Under the pieces are notes generated by a model. The model had not been told where the DNA came from and made no database searches. It was given only the letters and a program-made list of their open reading frames with translations. A program made the translations under genes and the position numbers. A stretch of 64,000 bases of DNA from positions 2,142,327-2,206,326 of the forward strand of contig NZ_CP022162.1 in NCBI RefSeq assembly GCF_003293595.1, given 5' to 3'. Shown here in pieces: positions 17,100 through 25,777 of this stretch (positions within the stretch are counted from its first letter, which is position 1; each line of letters begins with the position of its first letter). Source of the DNA: Microbacterium sp. PM5 (GTDB lineage: Bacteria > Actinomycetota > Actinomycetes > Actinomycetales > Microbacteriaceae).

Positions 17100-17116
17100 A
17101 TGATCATACATCACAT
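17100..17116 (-). promoter_or_regulatory. Putative GntR operator/promoter, copy 3
   Basis: Minus strand ATGTGATGTATGATCAT: same GATGTATG core as at 4532 and 10221, with TATGAT as -10-like hexamer. TGAT and ATCA arms form a short dyad. It sits 19 bp before the AKR start codon at the head of the long catabolic operon. Confidence 0.6.
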
Positions 17117-17163
17117 GTGAGGTCACATCGAGAAGTGCGAACCCGCCTCCTGCCGGTCGCGGC

Positions 17164-18309
17164 TCAGACGTGCGGCCTGACCAATGGCGCACCCGCGGTG
17201 AACGCGTGCGCCGCGAAGCGAACGCCCATCCGCTCGTAGGCGGCGGCGTTCGGGTGAAGCCCGTCGTCGAGGTCAGCCACCTCGGTATCCGGAAGCAGCT
17301 CTCGACCGTCGAGGAAGAAGAGTCGCGCATCGTCCGCGCGCGCCGCGAGCACCCGCGCGAGCGCCTCGCGCACGACGCGGAGGTTCATCGCCCCGCGCTC
17401 GATCTCCGCCGGCGTCCCCGCGCTGCGTGCGCGGCCGCGATCGTCGAGAACGGTGGGACCCGGCGCCTCTTCGTGGGCCGGGCAGGGTATCGGCCCGAGC
17501 ATCAGCACCGGCGCCTGTGGATGCCCTTCGCGCACGGTGTCCAGAAATCCATGCAGCACCGGTTCGAACATACGGCGACGCATGAGGTCGCCGTTGACGA
17601 CGTTGATGCCGATCTCGATGCTGATCGCATCGGCCGGCTGGTCGCGGATCGTTCGAGCGACGAACGGGTCGCCCACCGCGTTGCCGCTGAAGCCGAGGCT
17701 GCGCAGGCTGTAGCCGCCGTGCGCCGCGGCGATCGCCGGCCATGTGCGGGTGGGCGCCGACGCTTCTCCGCACTGGCTGATGGACGACCCGTGGTGCACC
17801 CAGACGGGTCGATCGTCGCGCGGCGGCGTCACGGGTGCGTCGGCGCAGAGCGCGACGAGCTCGACGGCCGTGGTGTGCGGAAGCCAGATCTCGATCTCGC
17901 GCTCGCGTCGAGTGGCGCCGGTGTGGAACGTCACGGCGACGGGCGGGTGCTCCTGGGTCACCGTGCCGTCCGCAGCGACGAGGGTCTGGGCCGCGCCCGG
18001 CACGAAGACACGCTCGCGGTGCGCGCCGTCGACGACCAGATCGAGCACCGCCGGCGCTGCCGGGCGTACGCCGGTGTCGATGCCGATGATCGCGAGCTCC
18101 AAGGTCACACGCGTCGCCCCCGTGCGAGCGGCGATGCGCACACCGGATGTCATGCCGACGACGAAGTCGAAGACGGGGTCGGGGATCTGCCGTCGCGTCC
18201 AGGGCGGAAGCCGCCGTGGGCGGGGGCCGTAGATGCCCGGCACGCTGTCCAGCGCGCCGACGACGGACACCGCCGTCGAGGGAAAAGCGGTCGTGAACAC
18301 CGTGTTCAT
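17164..18309 (-). CDS. SGNH/GDSL-family hydrolase (carbohydrate esterase-like)
   Basis: A 381-residue protein with an N-terminal beta-sandwich-like part and a C-terminal SGNH hydrolase domain: block I WVHHGSSISQC (nucleophile Ser), block II GFSGNA, block III IEIGINVVNG, and block V DGLHPNAAAYERMG with the catalytic Asp/His. Such enzymes remove acetyl or other acyl groups from sugars. There is no signal peptide, so it probably acts on imported oligosaccharides. It is the downstream partner of the LacI gene (4-bp overlap). Confidence 0.8.
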   Translation of the reverse strand: MNTVFTTAFPSTAVSVVGALDSVPGIYGPRPRRLPPWTRRQIPDPVFDFVVGMTSGVRIAARTGATRVTLELAIIGIDTGVRPAAPAVLDLVVDGAHRERVFVPGAAQTLVAADGTVTQEHPPVAVTFHTGATRREREIEIWLPHTTAVELVALCADAPVTPPRDDRPVWVHHGSSISQCGEASAPTRTWPAIAAAHGGYSLRSLGFSGNAVGDPFVARTIRDQPADAISIEIGINVVNGDLMRRRMFEPVLHGFLDTVREGHPQAPVLMLGPIPCPAHEEAPGPTVLDDRGRARSAGTPAEIERGAMNLRVVREALARVLAARADDARLFFLDGRELLPDTEVADLDDGLHPNAAAYERMGVRFAAHAFTAGAPLVRPHV

Positions 18310-19409
18310 CCGTGGGGCGAGTCCGTGCGCGACGTGCCGATGACGGGAGGTGCGGTGACCGTGCGCAGCAGGGTCTCGACCAGGCGATGACGGCGGTCGT
18401 CCCCACCCCGGGTCGTCGCCCCTTCGACGAATCGGGGAACGACGGGAGACGCATCGGCATCCTCATCGTCCAGGCTTCCGATGAGGTGACGGGCGGCGCG
18501 CTCGCCGACATCCGTCAGCCGAGGATCGATGGATGCCAGGTAGGGATCGATGTCGTCGCCGTAGCCCGCGACGTGGTCATAGCCGACGATCGCGACGTCC
18601 TCGGGAACGCGCAGGCCGGCCGCCTCGAACCCCGCGGCCAACCCGATCGCGATGGCATCGCTGCCGGCGAAGACGGCGTCGACGGCCGGCGTGCGAGCGT
18701 GGAGGATCTCGGCGGCGAGATGGCCCCATCCCCGGCTGAACGACCCGTGGAGGACGGCGGCCGGCTCGAGGCCCGCCTCGCCGAGCGCAGCAGCGAATCC
18801 GCGCGATCGCTCGCGGACGGAGGGGAGGTGCTCCTCGGCGGTGACGTGGGCGATGCGCCGGCGCCCGAGTGCGATGAGGCTCTGCGCGGCCAGCGCGCCC
18901 CCCGCACGCTCATCGGGGTGGATGCTGCTGGCATTCGTCGCATGGTGCGGTCCGAACGCATGGACCACCGGCCCGGAGAAGGAGACACCGAGGTCGTCGA
19001 TCGCGACATCCGGACCCTCCCCGATGACGATGATGCCGTCGACTTGGCGATCGATCATGTGCCGGATGTGGTCGCGGCGCAGGTCCGGCTCGTGCTGAGC
19101 GTCGTACAGGACGCTGGCGAGGTCGTGCGCGCTGAGCGCCCGGTTGATGCCGATCAGAACGGGCATGCAGAACGCGCCGGCCGCATTCTCCGCGAGGACG
19201 CCGATCGTGCGACTGCGGCCCATGGCGACACTGCGGGCGAGAGCGTTGGGCCGATAGTCGAGGTCGCGGGCGGCCGCGAGCACCCGCTCCCGCGTCGCGT
19301 CCGCGACGCGACCGGTGTCGTTCATGACCTGCGATGCGGTCGGCACCGACACGCCGGCGGCACGGGCGACATCGACCAGGCGGGCAGAGCGCTGCGGCAT
19401 CCTCACCAT
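18306..19409 (-). CDS. LacI family regulator
   Basis: A 367-residue LacI/GalR repressor: N-terminal helix-turn-helix ARLVDVARAAGVSVPTASQVMN, hinge RPNALARSVAMGRSRTIGV, then a periplasmic-binding-protein-like effector domain (VDGIIVIGEG; RRIAHVTAEE; VDAVFAGSDAIAIGL; VAIVGYDHVAGYG). ATG 19409 with GGGAGCGAGGG upstream is chosen; ATG 19400 is also possible. It is transcribed away from the beta-lactamase-like gene across a remarkable 42-bp palindrome with a LacI-type centre, which it probably binds. Confidence 0.85.
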   Translation of the reverse strand: MVRMPQRSARLVDVARAAGVSVPTASQVMNDTGRVADATRERVLAAARDLDYRPNALARSVAMGRSRTIGVLAENAAGAFCMPVLIGINRALSAHDLASVLYDAQHEPDLRRDHIRHMIDRQVDGIIVIGEGPDVAIDDLGVSFSGPVVHAFGPHHATNASSIHPDERAGGALAAQSLIALGRRRIAHVTAEEHLPSVRERSRGFAAALGEAGLEPAAVLHGSFSRGWGHLAAEILHARTPAVDAVFAGSDAIAIGLAAGFEAAGLRVPEDVAIVGYDHVAGYGDDIDPYLASIDPRLTDVGERAARHLIGSLDDEDADASPVVPRFVEGATTRGGDDRRHRLVETLLRTVTAPPVIGTSRTDSPHG

Positions 19410-19446
19410 CCCTCGCTCCCGGTAGGGCACCGGGGCCGTGTTTTCG

Positions 19447-19488
19447 ATGAGCAGTCTATGCCAAAGCGGTTCGGCATAGACTGCTCAT
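19447..19488. promoter_or_regulatory. 42-bp palindrome with divergent promoters
   Basis: Two perfect 16-bp arms (19447-19462 and 19473-19488) flank AAAGCGGTTC, a near-palindromic LacI-type core centred on CG. Each arm contains TAGACT reading outward as a -10 box; the right one is followed after exactly 6 nt by the GTG start at 19489. It looks like a shared operator and divergent promoter for the LacI/esterase pair and the hydrolase gene. Confidence 0.7.
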
Positions 19489-20691
19489 GTGTCCAATGAT
19501 GGTGCCACCGAGATCGCCGTGCACGGCGACGTCCGCTCCGATTTCGCTGCCGTGCGCTCGGCCTTCGCCGACGTCCTCCAGGCCGACCGAGCCGGGGGCG
19601 CGCTCTGTGTCGTCCACCGGGGCGAGACCGTCGTCGATCTGTGGGGCGGTGTCGATCCCCTCTCCGGGACGGCGTGGGAGCGCGATTCCACGACGCTCGC
19701 GTTCTCGGCGGCCAAGGGCATCGTCGCGATGCTGGTGGCCCAGCAGATCCAGCGGGGAACGATCGATCCCCTGGCGCCCGTCGCGGCCTACTGGCCGGAG
19801 TTCGCGGTCGCGGGCAAGGCGTCGATCACGGTCGCCGATGTCCTCACGCACACGGCGGGGATGCCGACGCTTCCGCTCGATGACGCGCGGGATCTTCTCG
19901 ATCCCGTGCGGTTGGCCGCACGCGCCGCGCAGCGTTCCCCCGACTATCCGCCGGGCAGCGCCCGGGTCTACCACGTGCTCAGTTACGGCCTGCTGGCGGG
20001 CGAGATCCTTCGTCGCGTCACCGGTCTCGACGCCGGTGCGCTGCTGCAGCGGGAGATCGCGGCGCCGCTCGGCGCCGACCTCTGGCTGGGTACGCCTCCC
20101 GAAGCCGACGGTCGGTTCCGGCCGGTGCTGATGGACCCGATCGTGCCGCCTCCCGAGCCGGGCGGCACCGACTCCGCGTCCGGGGCCGCCTGCCGATCCG
20201 CCTACACGAGCACCCTGCAGATCGTGCCCCTCTTCGAGCGGGAGGACGGCGTGCAGGGAACGGAGCTCGTGAACGGCAGCGACTTTCGGAGGGCGCTCGT
20301 TCCCGGGGGCGGGCTCGTCGCCACGGCGCGCGGCATCGCGCGCGCCTACGGTGCCTGCGTCGCGCCCGTCAACGGCGTCCGACTGCTCGACGACGACACG
20401 GTGGCGAAGGTCTCGGCGGACTGGCTGGACGGCGTGGCCGAGCCGGCATGCAACCCCGCCGCGGCACTGACCACGCGCTGGGGCCTCGGCTTCGAGATCG
20501 CTCACGAGCTCTGCCCTATGCTCGGGCCGGGCTCGTTCGGCCACGCCGGCATGGGCGGGCGTCTCGCCTTCGCTCATCCCGGATCACGCACGGGCTTCGC
20601 CTTCATCGGTCAGCGGATGCTCTTTCCCGAACCGGGGCGCGACCCACGCTGGCGACGTCTGCTCGACGCGCTGGCGCCGGCGCTCGGCTGA
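19489..20691 (+). CDS. Beta-lactamase-fold serine hydrolase
   Basis: A 400-residue cytoplasmic esterase/beta-lactamase class C-like protein. Motifs: FSAAKG (the SxxK nucleophile motif near residue 74), YHVLSYG (the Tyr motif, about 165) and HAGMGG near 355 as the third motif. Close relatives include EstB-type esterases and predicted D-aminopeptidases. GTG 19489 has no ribosome binding site but stands 6 nt after a TAGACT box, so the message is probably leaderless. It may deacylate sugar substrates together with the SGNH enzyme; true substrate unknown. Confidence 0.8.
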   Translation: MSNDGATEIAVHGDVRSDFAAVRSAFADVLQADRAGGALCVVHRGETVVDLWGGVDPLSGTAWERDSTTLAFSAAKGIVAMLVAQQIQRGTIDPLAPVAAYWPEFAVAGKASITVADVLTHTAGMPTLPLDDARDLLDPVRLAARAAQRSPDYPPGSARVYHVLSYGLLAGEILRRVTGLDAGALLQREIAAPLGADLWLGTPPEADGRFRPVLMDPIVPPPEPGGTDSASGAACRSAYTSTLQIVPLFEREDGVQGTELVNGSDFRRALVPGGGLVATARGIARAYGACVAPVNGVRLLDDDTVAKVSADWLDGVAEPACNPAAALTTRWGLGFEIAHELCPMLGPGSFGHAGMGGRLAFAHPGSRTGFAFIGQRMLFPEPGRDPRWRRLLDALAPALG

Positions 20692-20701
20692 ACGGGGGGG
20701 G

Positions 20702-20738
20702 TGCTCGCGGCATCCGCCGGGGGTGGATGCCGCGAGCA
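20702..20738. terminator. Bidirectional hairpin terminator
   Basis: Perfect 14-bp stem (20702-20715 with 20725-20738, 9-nt loop) between two convergent genes. Confidence 0.65.
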
Positions 20739-20740
20739 GC

Positions 20741-23275
20741 TCATCCGTGCGCCGCTGCGCTCCGCGCGGCCTTCTCGCGTTCGAGCTGCGCCAGTCCGCG
20801 ATAGTCGGGATCGGGATCGCTCGCCGCGTGGGCGGTGCGGACCGCCGCGCGCACGCGCTCGGGCGTGAACACCGCGGGGTGTGCCGTGCGTATCCGCCAG
20901 ATCTCGTGCTCGCCCGGCAGGAGGGTGATCACGTTGCGGTCGGCGTGCGCGTCGGGGTCGAGAGCATCGACGAGCAGCGTCACGTCGCGCAGGAGCGTGT
21001 GCGCGTCGATGCGGATGCCGACACCGTCCGGCGCGACCTCTACGTTCAGCTCGAACGCCGGAACGCGATCGGGAAACTGCCGGTCGGTCCCGCCGAGCAG
21101 CGAGCTGCGGGTCGGACCGTCCGGCGCGAGCGCCGTGGCGATCAGGAGTTCGTCGGGCGCGAGCGCGGCGGCGATCACGGAGAGGTCTACGCGGGTCGAG
21201 CGATGCGGTTCTGCGACGACACGGAGTGAGCACCGCTCGACCAGACTGTCCGGACGCCAGCGCTGCACGTCGACGTCCACCGACCAGACCGTGCTCGTGC
21301 TGTTGCACACGAACAGCGCCGGAACACCGTCTTCGTGGCGCAGCACCACGATGCGATCGCGATGCGCCTCGCGCACGGCGTAGGCGACGGGCTTGAACCG
21401 ATCGTTCACGTCGATCATCGACCAGGACAACGCGGGCCAGCAGTCGTTGAGCTGCCACACGATCGTTCCGCGGCAGAAGGGTTCCAGAGAGCGGAACCGT
21501 TCCACGCCGTACCGCACCGCCCGCGCCTGATCGAGTTGGGCGAGCCAGTACCACTCGTCGAAAGCACGCGGGACGCCGAAGTGCGCCGCGAGCACGTCGT
21601 TGATGCGCTCCGTTCCGCCCTCGGCCTTCTGCCGCTGCACCGTTCCGGGGGAGAACGGAGCGGGATCCGCATCGTGCGTCACGGCGTCGAAGGTCACACG
21701 TGCGGGAGGACCCTGGAAGCCGAACTCCGAGACGAAACGCGGCCTGACGTCGTCGTAGGCGCGATAGTCGTCGGGTATCCACCAGTGCACGACACCCCGT
21801 GTCGGATCGTTGGGATCGTCCCACCGCCCGCCCGAGGACGGACTGCCGATGAGGTACGTGCGCCCCGGGTCGAGCTCGGCGGTGACTGTCGGCAGGAGGT
21901 CGGTGTAGAACCCTTCGCCCCAGGTCGCGCCGTCGAGGGCATGCTCCCAGTCGTGCAGGAACCAGAACCAGAGGTTCTCGTTGTTGCCGTTCCACAGCGC
22001 CAGGCTCGGATGGGGCATGAGGCGGGTGATGTTCTCGCGCACCTCCGCCTCGACCTCGGTGCGTAGCGGCTCCTCCTCCGGGTAGGCCGCGCACGCGAAG
22101 AGGAAGTCCTGCCAGACGAGCATTCCGGCCTCATCGCACGCTCGGTAGAACTCGTCGGACTCGAAGACGCCACCTCCCCAGACCCGCAGGAGGTTCGCCC
22201 CCAGGTCGCGGGCCTCCGCGACACGTCGACGCACGTCGTCCTCTGTCACCGCGGCGAGCGACGTGTCGTCGGGGATCCAATTGAACCCGCGGACGTACAG
22301 CGGCACGTCGTTGACGGTGATGCCGAAGCTACGCCCGACCTCGTCGTCGACCTGCTCGACGACGAGGTCGCGGAAGCCGACGCGACGCGTCTGCGTGTCG
22401 AGCACGTCGCCATCCGAGGTCGTCAGGGTGACGACCAGATCGTGCAGGGTCTGCGGGCCGAGTCCTGCGGGCCACCAGCGCTCTGGCGCGGGAACGTCGA
22501 GGCGAGCATGCGCGCGGACGGCGCCGGGTTCGACGTCCACCTGGACGCCGACGTCCCCGATCCTGGCGATCATGATGAGGGCTGAGTCGGAGCCGACCGC
22601 ACCCGAGCGCTCCAGTTCGACATCCAGGTCGACGACGCCGTCCACGCCGTCCAGGCGAATCGTCGGTCGCAGCGCGCTCAGACGGGCGGTCGACCAGGCT
22701 TCGATCTCGACGCGGCGCCAGATTCCCGACCCGGGCAGCGCGGGGCCCCAGTCCCAGCCGAACGCGCAGGCGTTCTTGCGGATGAACGGAGACAGATCGC
22801 TGAAGACGCTCCATCGTGCGCCGAGACGGTCGCGTTCGGCGGTGGCGACCGCCACGGGCGAGTCGATGTCGATGCGCAGGGCGACGGCATCCGCGGCGAG
22901 CTCCGGGACGGGGACGCGCCACGTGCGGTGCATGTTGCTGAGGCGGGCGCGCTCGTCGCCGTCGACCCGCAGCACCGCATGTGTATCGACGCCGTGGAGA
23001 ACGAGGTCGATGCGTTCCGCGGTGGTGTCGATCTGCTCGAGAGTGGTCTCGTACGACCAGTCGGACTGTCCGATCCACGCCAGCCGGCGCTCGTTGTCGC
23101 CCTCGTGGGGGTCGTCGATCGCGCCCGCGCTGCGCAAGGCCATGTGGACGTCGCCGGGAACGGGGGCGGCAAAGCGACGCGGGGTGCCGTCGGGTGCGTG
23201 GGCGACCGCATCCGGCACCGGGCCGGACAGGGCGGTGAGCTGCCACGTGGCAGGGGTGGGTAGGCGCAGGAGCAC
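20741..23275 (-). CDS. GH2 beta-mannosidase
   Basis: An 844-residue glycoside hydrolase family 2 enzyme with sugar-binding, immunoglobulin-like and TIM-barrel domains in the order usual for beta-mannosidases. Family marks: WDWGPALPGSGIW (about 178-190), RGFNWIPDD, RVWGGGVFES, the acid/base NGNNEN and the nucleophile in FVSEFGFQGPP. There is no signal peptide, so it hydrolyses mannosides inside the cell after import. The GTG start has AAGGA at suitable distance. It diverges from the second ABC importer across a LacI-type operator. Confidence 0.88.
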   Translation of the reverse strand: MLLRLPTPATWQLTALSGPVPDAVAHAPDGTPRRFAAPVPGDVHMALRSAGAIDDPHEGDNERRLAWIGQSDWSYETTLEQIDTTAERIDLVLHGVDTHAVLRVDGDERARLSNMHRTWRVPVPELAADAVALRIDIDSPVAVATAERDRLGARWSVFSDLSPFIRKNACAFGWDWGPALPGSGIWRRVEIEAWSTARLSALRPTIRLDGVDGVVDLDVELERSGAVGSDSALIMIARIGDVGVQVDVEPGAVRAHARLDVPAPERWWPAGLGPQTLHDLVVTLTTSDGDVLDTQTRRVGFRDLVVEQVDDEVGRSFGITVNDVPLYVRGFNWIPDDTSLAAVTEDDVRRRVAEARDLGANLLRVWGGGVFESDEFYRACDEAGMLVWQDFLFACAAYPEEEPLRTEVEAEVRENITRLMPHPSLALWNGNNENLWFWFLHDWEHALDGATWGEGFYTDLLPTVTAELDPGRTYLIGSPSSGGRWDDPNDPTRGVVHWWIPDDYRAYDDVRPRFVSEFGFQGPPARVTFDAVTHDADPAPFSPGTVQRQKAEGGTERINDVLAAHFGVPRAFDEWYWLAQLDQARAVRYGVERFRSLEPFCRGTIVWQLNDCWPALSWSMIDVNDRFKPVAYAVREAHRDRIVVLRHEDGVPALFVCNSTSTVWSVDVDVQRWRPDSLVERCSLRVVAEPHRSTRVDLSVIAAALAPDELLIATALAPDGPTRSSLLGGTDRQFPDRVPAFELNVEVAPDGVGIRIDAHTLLRDVTLLVDALDPDAHADRNVITLLPGEHEIWRIRTAHPAVFTPERVRAAVRTAHAASDPDPDYRGLAQLEREKAARSAAAHG

Positions 23276-23360
23276 GTGTTTTCATCCTTGAAGTCGGTCG
23301 CTCGGAGGCGGATGTGGTGATGCGGTCTTGCATCGTCGGCCCTTCGGGGGCTATCGTGCA

Positions 23361-23397
23361 AAAGCGCTTTGGCATCCCGATGAGTTCAAAGTACAAC
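23361..23397 (+). promoter_or_regulatory. LacI-type operator over a sigma-70-like promoter
   Basis: AAAGCGCTTT (23361-23370) is a perfect LacI/CcpA-type palindrome. It overlaps TTGGCA (-35, 23369-23374), which is 17 bp from TACAAC (-10, 23392-23397). The start codon of the binding-protein gene follows at 23442. The core resembles the centre of the palindrome at 19447, so the LacI regulator at 18306 is the likely partner. Confidence 0.6.
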
Positions 23398-23441
23398 ACG
23401 CACCGAGTGTCGGCAATCCGGCACCAGAAAGAGGAGTTTCG

Positions 23442-24812
23442 ATGAAGAGACCACTCCGCATCCGAGGTTGGGTGGGCGCTGCAGCCCTCCTCGGCCTCGC
23501 ATCGACCGGGCTCACCGCATGCAGCGGCGGCGCGAGCCCTGACCCGACCGGCCCCGTCGAGATCGTCATCGGCAATCAGCCGGCCGCGACCGAGACGGCG
23601 CGACTCGCGCAGTTCAACGCGCTCGTGGAGACCTTTAAGAAGGACCACCCGACGTACGTCGTCACCACGACCGAGGACGGTTGGGACGCTCAGACGTTCT
23701 CCGCCCGCCTCGCCGCCGGCGACCTTCCCACCGTCATGGGCGTGCCCTTCACGGAGATCCGCGGCCTCATCGAGCGCAAGCAGGTCGCCGACATCACGGA
23801 TGCCGTCGACCAGCTCGGTGTCACCGCGAAGCTCAATCCGCAGCTGGTCGATCTGGTCAGCGCCGACGGGCGCTCCTACGGCGTTCCGACGATGGCGTAC
23901 GCCATGGGGCTGGTGTACAACCGCGCCCTGTTCACGGCCGCGGGCCTCGATCCCGACTCCCCGCCCACGACGTGGGACGAGGTGCGCACGGCAGCCAAGA
24001 CGATTCACGACAAGACCGGCGCCTACGGTTTCGCACAGGTCACCACCGACAACCAGGGCGGCTGGGTGCTGGGAGCCGAGGCGGCGTCGCGGGGCGGATC
24101 CCTCGTGAACGACAAGGGCGATCAAATCACCTTCGATGACAGTGCGACGACCGACGCGCTGCGCCTCATCCACGACATGCGCTGGACCGACGCCAGTATG
24201 TCGCCGAACGGGCTCATGGCGGCGCTCGACCTGGCGCAGGCATTCGCCGGCCGCCAGGTGGGGATGTTCGTCCTCCAGTCGGATGCCTATCGTCCGCTGA
24301 CCGAACAGCTGGGCTTCCCCGGTTCCGACTTCGGCTTCGCGGCGATGCCGACCGCCACCGCCGGCCAGGCACCCGTCACGCTGTCCGGCGGCAACATCGA
24401 GGTCGTGCGCCCCGACGCATCTCCGGCACAGGTGAAGGCCGCCGTCGAGTGGGTGCAGCTGTCCGCTCTGGCGAAGTACGAGAGCAAGGATGCGGCACAG
24501 GCCGACGCGAAGGCCCTGGCCACGCAGGGCTCGGCCGTCGCGATCCCGGGCCTGCCCGTGGTCACCAGCGCGGCGTACGACCAGTACCTGTCCTGGATCT
24601 CCGACCTCAACAACGTTCCGCTGGCGAACTTCCGGCCCTACCTCGACAAGGTCGCCGAGCAGAAGGTGCAGTCGGAACCGCCTGTGAAGGGCCAGGACAT
24701 CTACGCGACGCTCGATCCGGTCGTGCAGGCCGTCATCACCGACCAGAACGCCGACATCGGCACCCTGGTATCCGACGCGGCGAAGAAGGCGCAGGCCGTC
24801 TTGTCCCGGTGA
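23442..24812 (+). CDS. Sugar ABC transporter substrate-binding lipoprotein
   Basis: A 456-residue CUT1 binding protein with an AGAGGAG ribosome site. Signal peptide and lipobox LTACSGG (Cys about 27), then lobes with EIVIGNQPAATETARLAQFNALVETF and VPTMAYAMGLVYNRALFTAAGLDPDSPPTTWDEV, characteristic of oligosaccharide-binding proteins. The neighbours (GH2, GH78, beta-helix) suggest mannose- or rhamnose-containing plant oligosaccharides as ligand. Confidence 0.9.
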   Translation: MKRPLRIRGWVGAAALLGLASTGLTACSGGASPDPTGPVEIVIGNQPAATETARLAQFNALVETFKKDHPTYVVTTTEDGWDAQTFSARLAAGDLPTVMGVPFTEIRGLIERKQVADITDAVDQLGVTAKLNPQLVDLVSADGRSYGVPTMAYAMGLVYNRALFTAAGLDPDSPPTTWDEVRTAAKTIHDKTGAYGFAQVTTDNQGGWVLGAEAASRGGSLVNDKGDQITFDDSATTDALRLIHDMRWTDASMSPNGLMAALDLAQAFAGRQVGMFVLQSDAYRPLTEQLGFPGSDFGFAAMPTATAGQAPVTLSGGNIEVVRPDASPAQVKAAVEWVQLSALAKYESKDAAQADAKALATQGSAVAIPGLPVVTSAAYDQYLSWISDLNNVPLANFRPYLDKVAEQKVQSEPPVKGQDIYATLDPVVQAVITDQNADIGTLVSDAAKKAQAVLSR

Positions 24813-24827
24813 GCACCGCGCTCGCCC

Positions 24828-24858
24828 GCGGTGGGGCGGCGGCGCGCCGCCCCACCGC
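24828..24858 (+). terminator. Intra-operon hairpin after binding-protein gene
   Basis: Perfect 13-bp GC-rich stem (24828-24840 with 24846-24858) between binding-protein and permease genes, a likely partial terminator or mRNA stabiliser, equivalent in position to 5988-6007. Confidence 0.5.
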
Positions 24859-24886
24859 ACCCCTCTCGACACCGACGGAGTCCCGC

Positions 24887-25777
24887 ATGTCCGCCCGCTC
24901 TCGACGCCACCGGCGCAGCGATCTGGTCGCCCTCGCGATCGCCGCGCCGACGATCGTCGTCTTCGCCGCCTTCTCCTGGTGGCCCATCGTCCTCGGCGCG
25001 CTGATGAGCTTTCAGCGCACGACCTTCATCGGCCCCGTCGACTGGGTCGGGTGGGACAACTTCGTCTATGTGCTCGAGGACCCGCAGCTCGCTCAGGCGG
25101 TCGTGAACACGCTCTGGTTCACCGCGCTCGCGATCGTGTTCGGATTTCCGCTGCCCCTGGCGCTCGCCGTCGTGATCTCGACGGTGCGGGCGCGCGCCCG
25201 CGGGGCGTATGCGGCGCTCGCCTACTTCCCGGTGATCGTTCCGCCCGTCGTCGCGATTCTGCTGTGGCGGTTCGCGTACGACCCGGCGCCGACGGGCCTG
25301 TTCAACAGCGCGTTGCGGCCACTCGGAGTGGGCCCGTTCGCCTGGCTCAACGATGCCGCGCTGGCGATGCCGTCCATCGTGCTTCAGGCGACCTGGGCCG
25401 CTGCCGGGACGAGCGTCCTCGTCTACCTCGCGGCGCTGACCGCCGTGCGACCCGAGCTGTACGAAGCCGCCACGCTGGACGGCGCCGGTGTGTGGGGGCG
25501 AATCTGGCATGTGACGCTTCCGCAGATGCGCACGATCATCCTGATCATGCTGCTGCTCCAGCTCATCGGGGCCGCACAGGTATTCACCGAACCCTTCCTC
25601 ATGACCTCCGGCGGACCGCAGAACGCCACGCTGACCGTGCTTCTGCTCATGTACCGCTACGCGTTCGGCGGGTCGGCGGATTACGGCGCGGCGACAGCGC
25701 TCGGAGTGCTCCTCGCGGTCGTGCTCGCCGTGCTCTCCACCGTCTACCTCCGACTCACCAGGAGGTGGCAAGAGTGA
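24887..25777 (+). CDS. Sugar ABC transporter permease (MalF-type)
   Basis: A 296-residue six-segment permease beginning MSARSRRHRRSDLVALAIAAPTIVVF. It carries the EAA loop EAATLDGAGVWGRIWHVTLPQM and the conserved end-of-family pattern FLMTSGGPQNATLTVLLLMYRYAF of MalF/UgpA-like subunits. It overlaps the second permease by 4 bp (GTGA). Confidence 0.88.
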   Translation: MSARSRRHRRSDLVALAIAAPTIVVFAAFSWWPIVLGALMSFQRTTFIGPVDWVGWDNFVYVLEDPQLAQAVVNTLWFTALAIVFGFPLPLALAVVISTVRARARGAYAALAYFPVIVPPVVAILLWRFAYDPAPTGLFNSALRPLGVGPFAWLNDAALAMPSIVLQATWAAAGTSVLVYLAALTAVRPELYEAATLDGAGVWGRIWHVTLPQMRTIILIMLLLQLIGAAQVFTEPFLMTSGGPQNATLTVLLLMYRYAFGGSADYGAATALGVLLAVVLAVLSTVYLRLTRRWQE

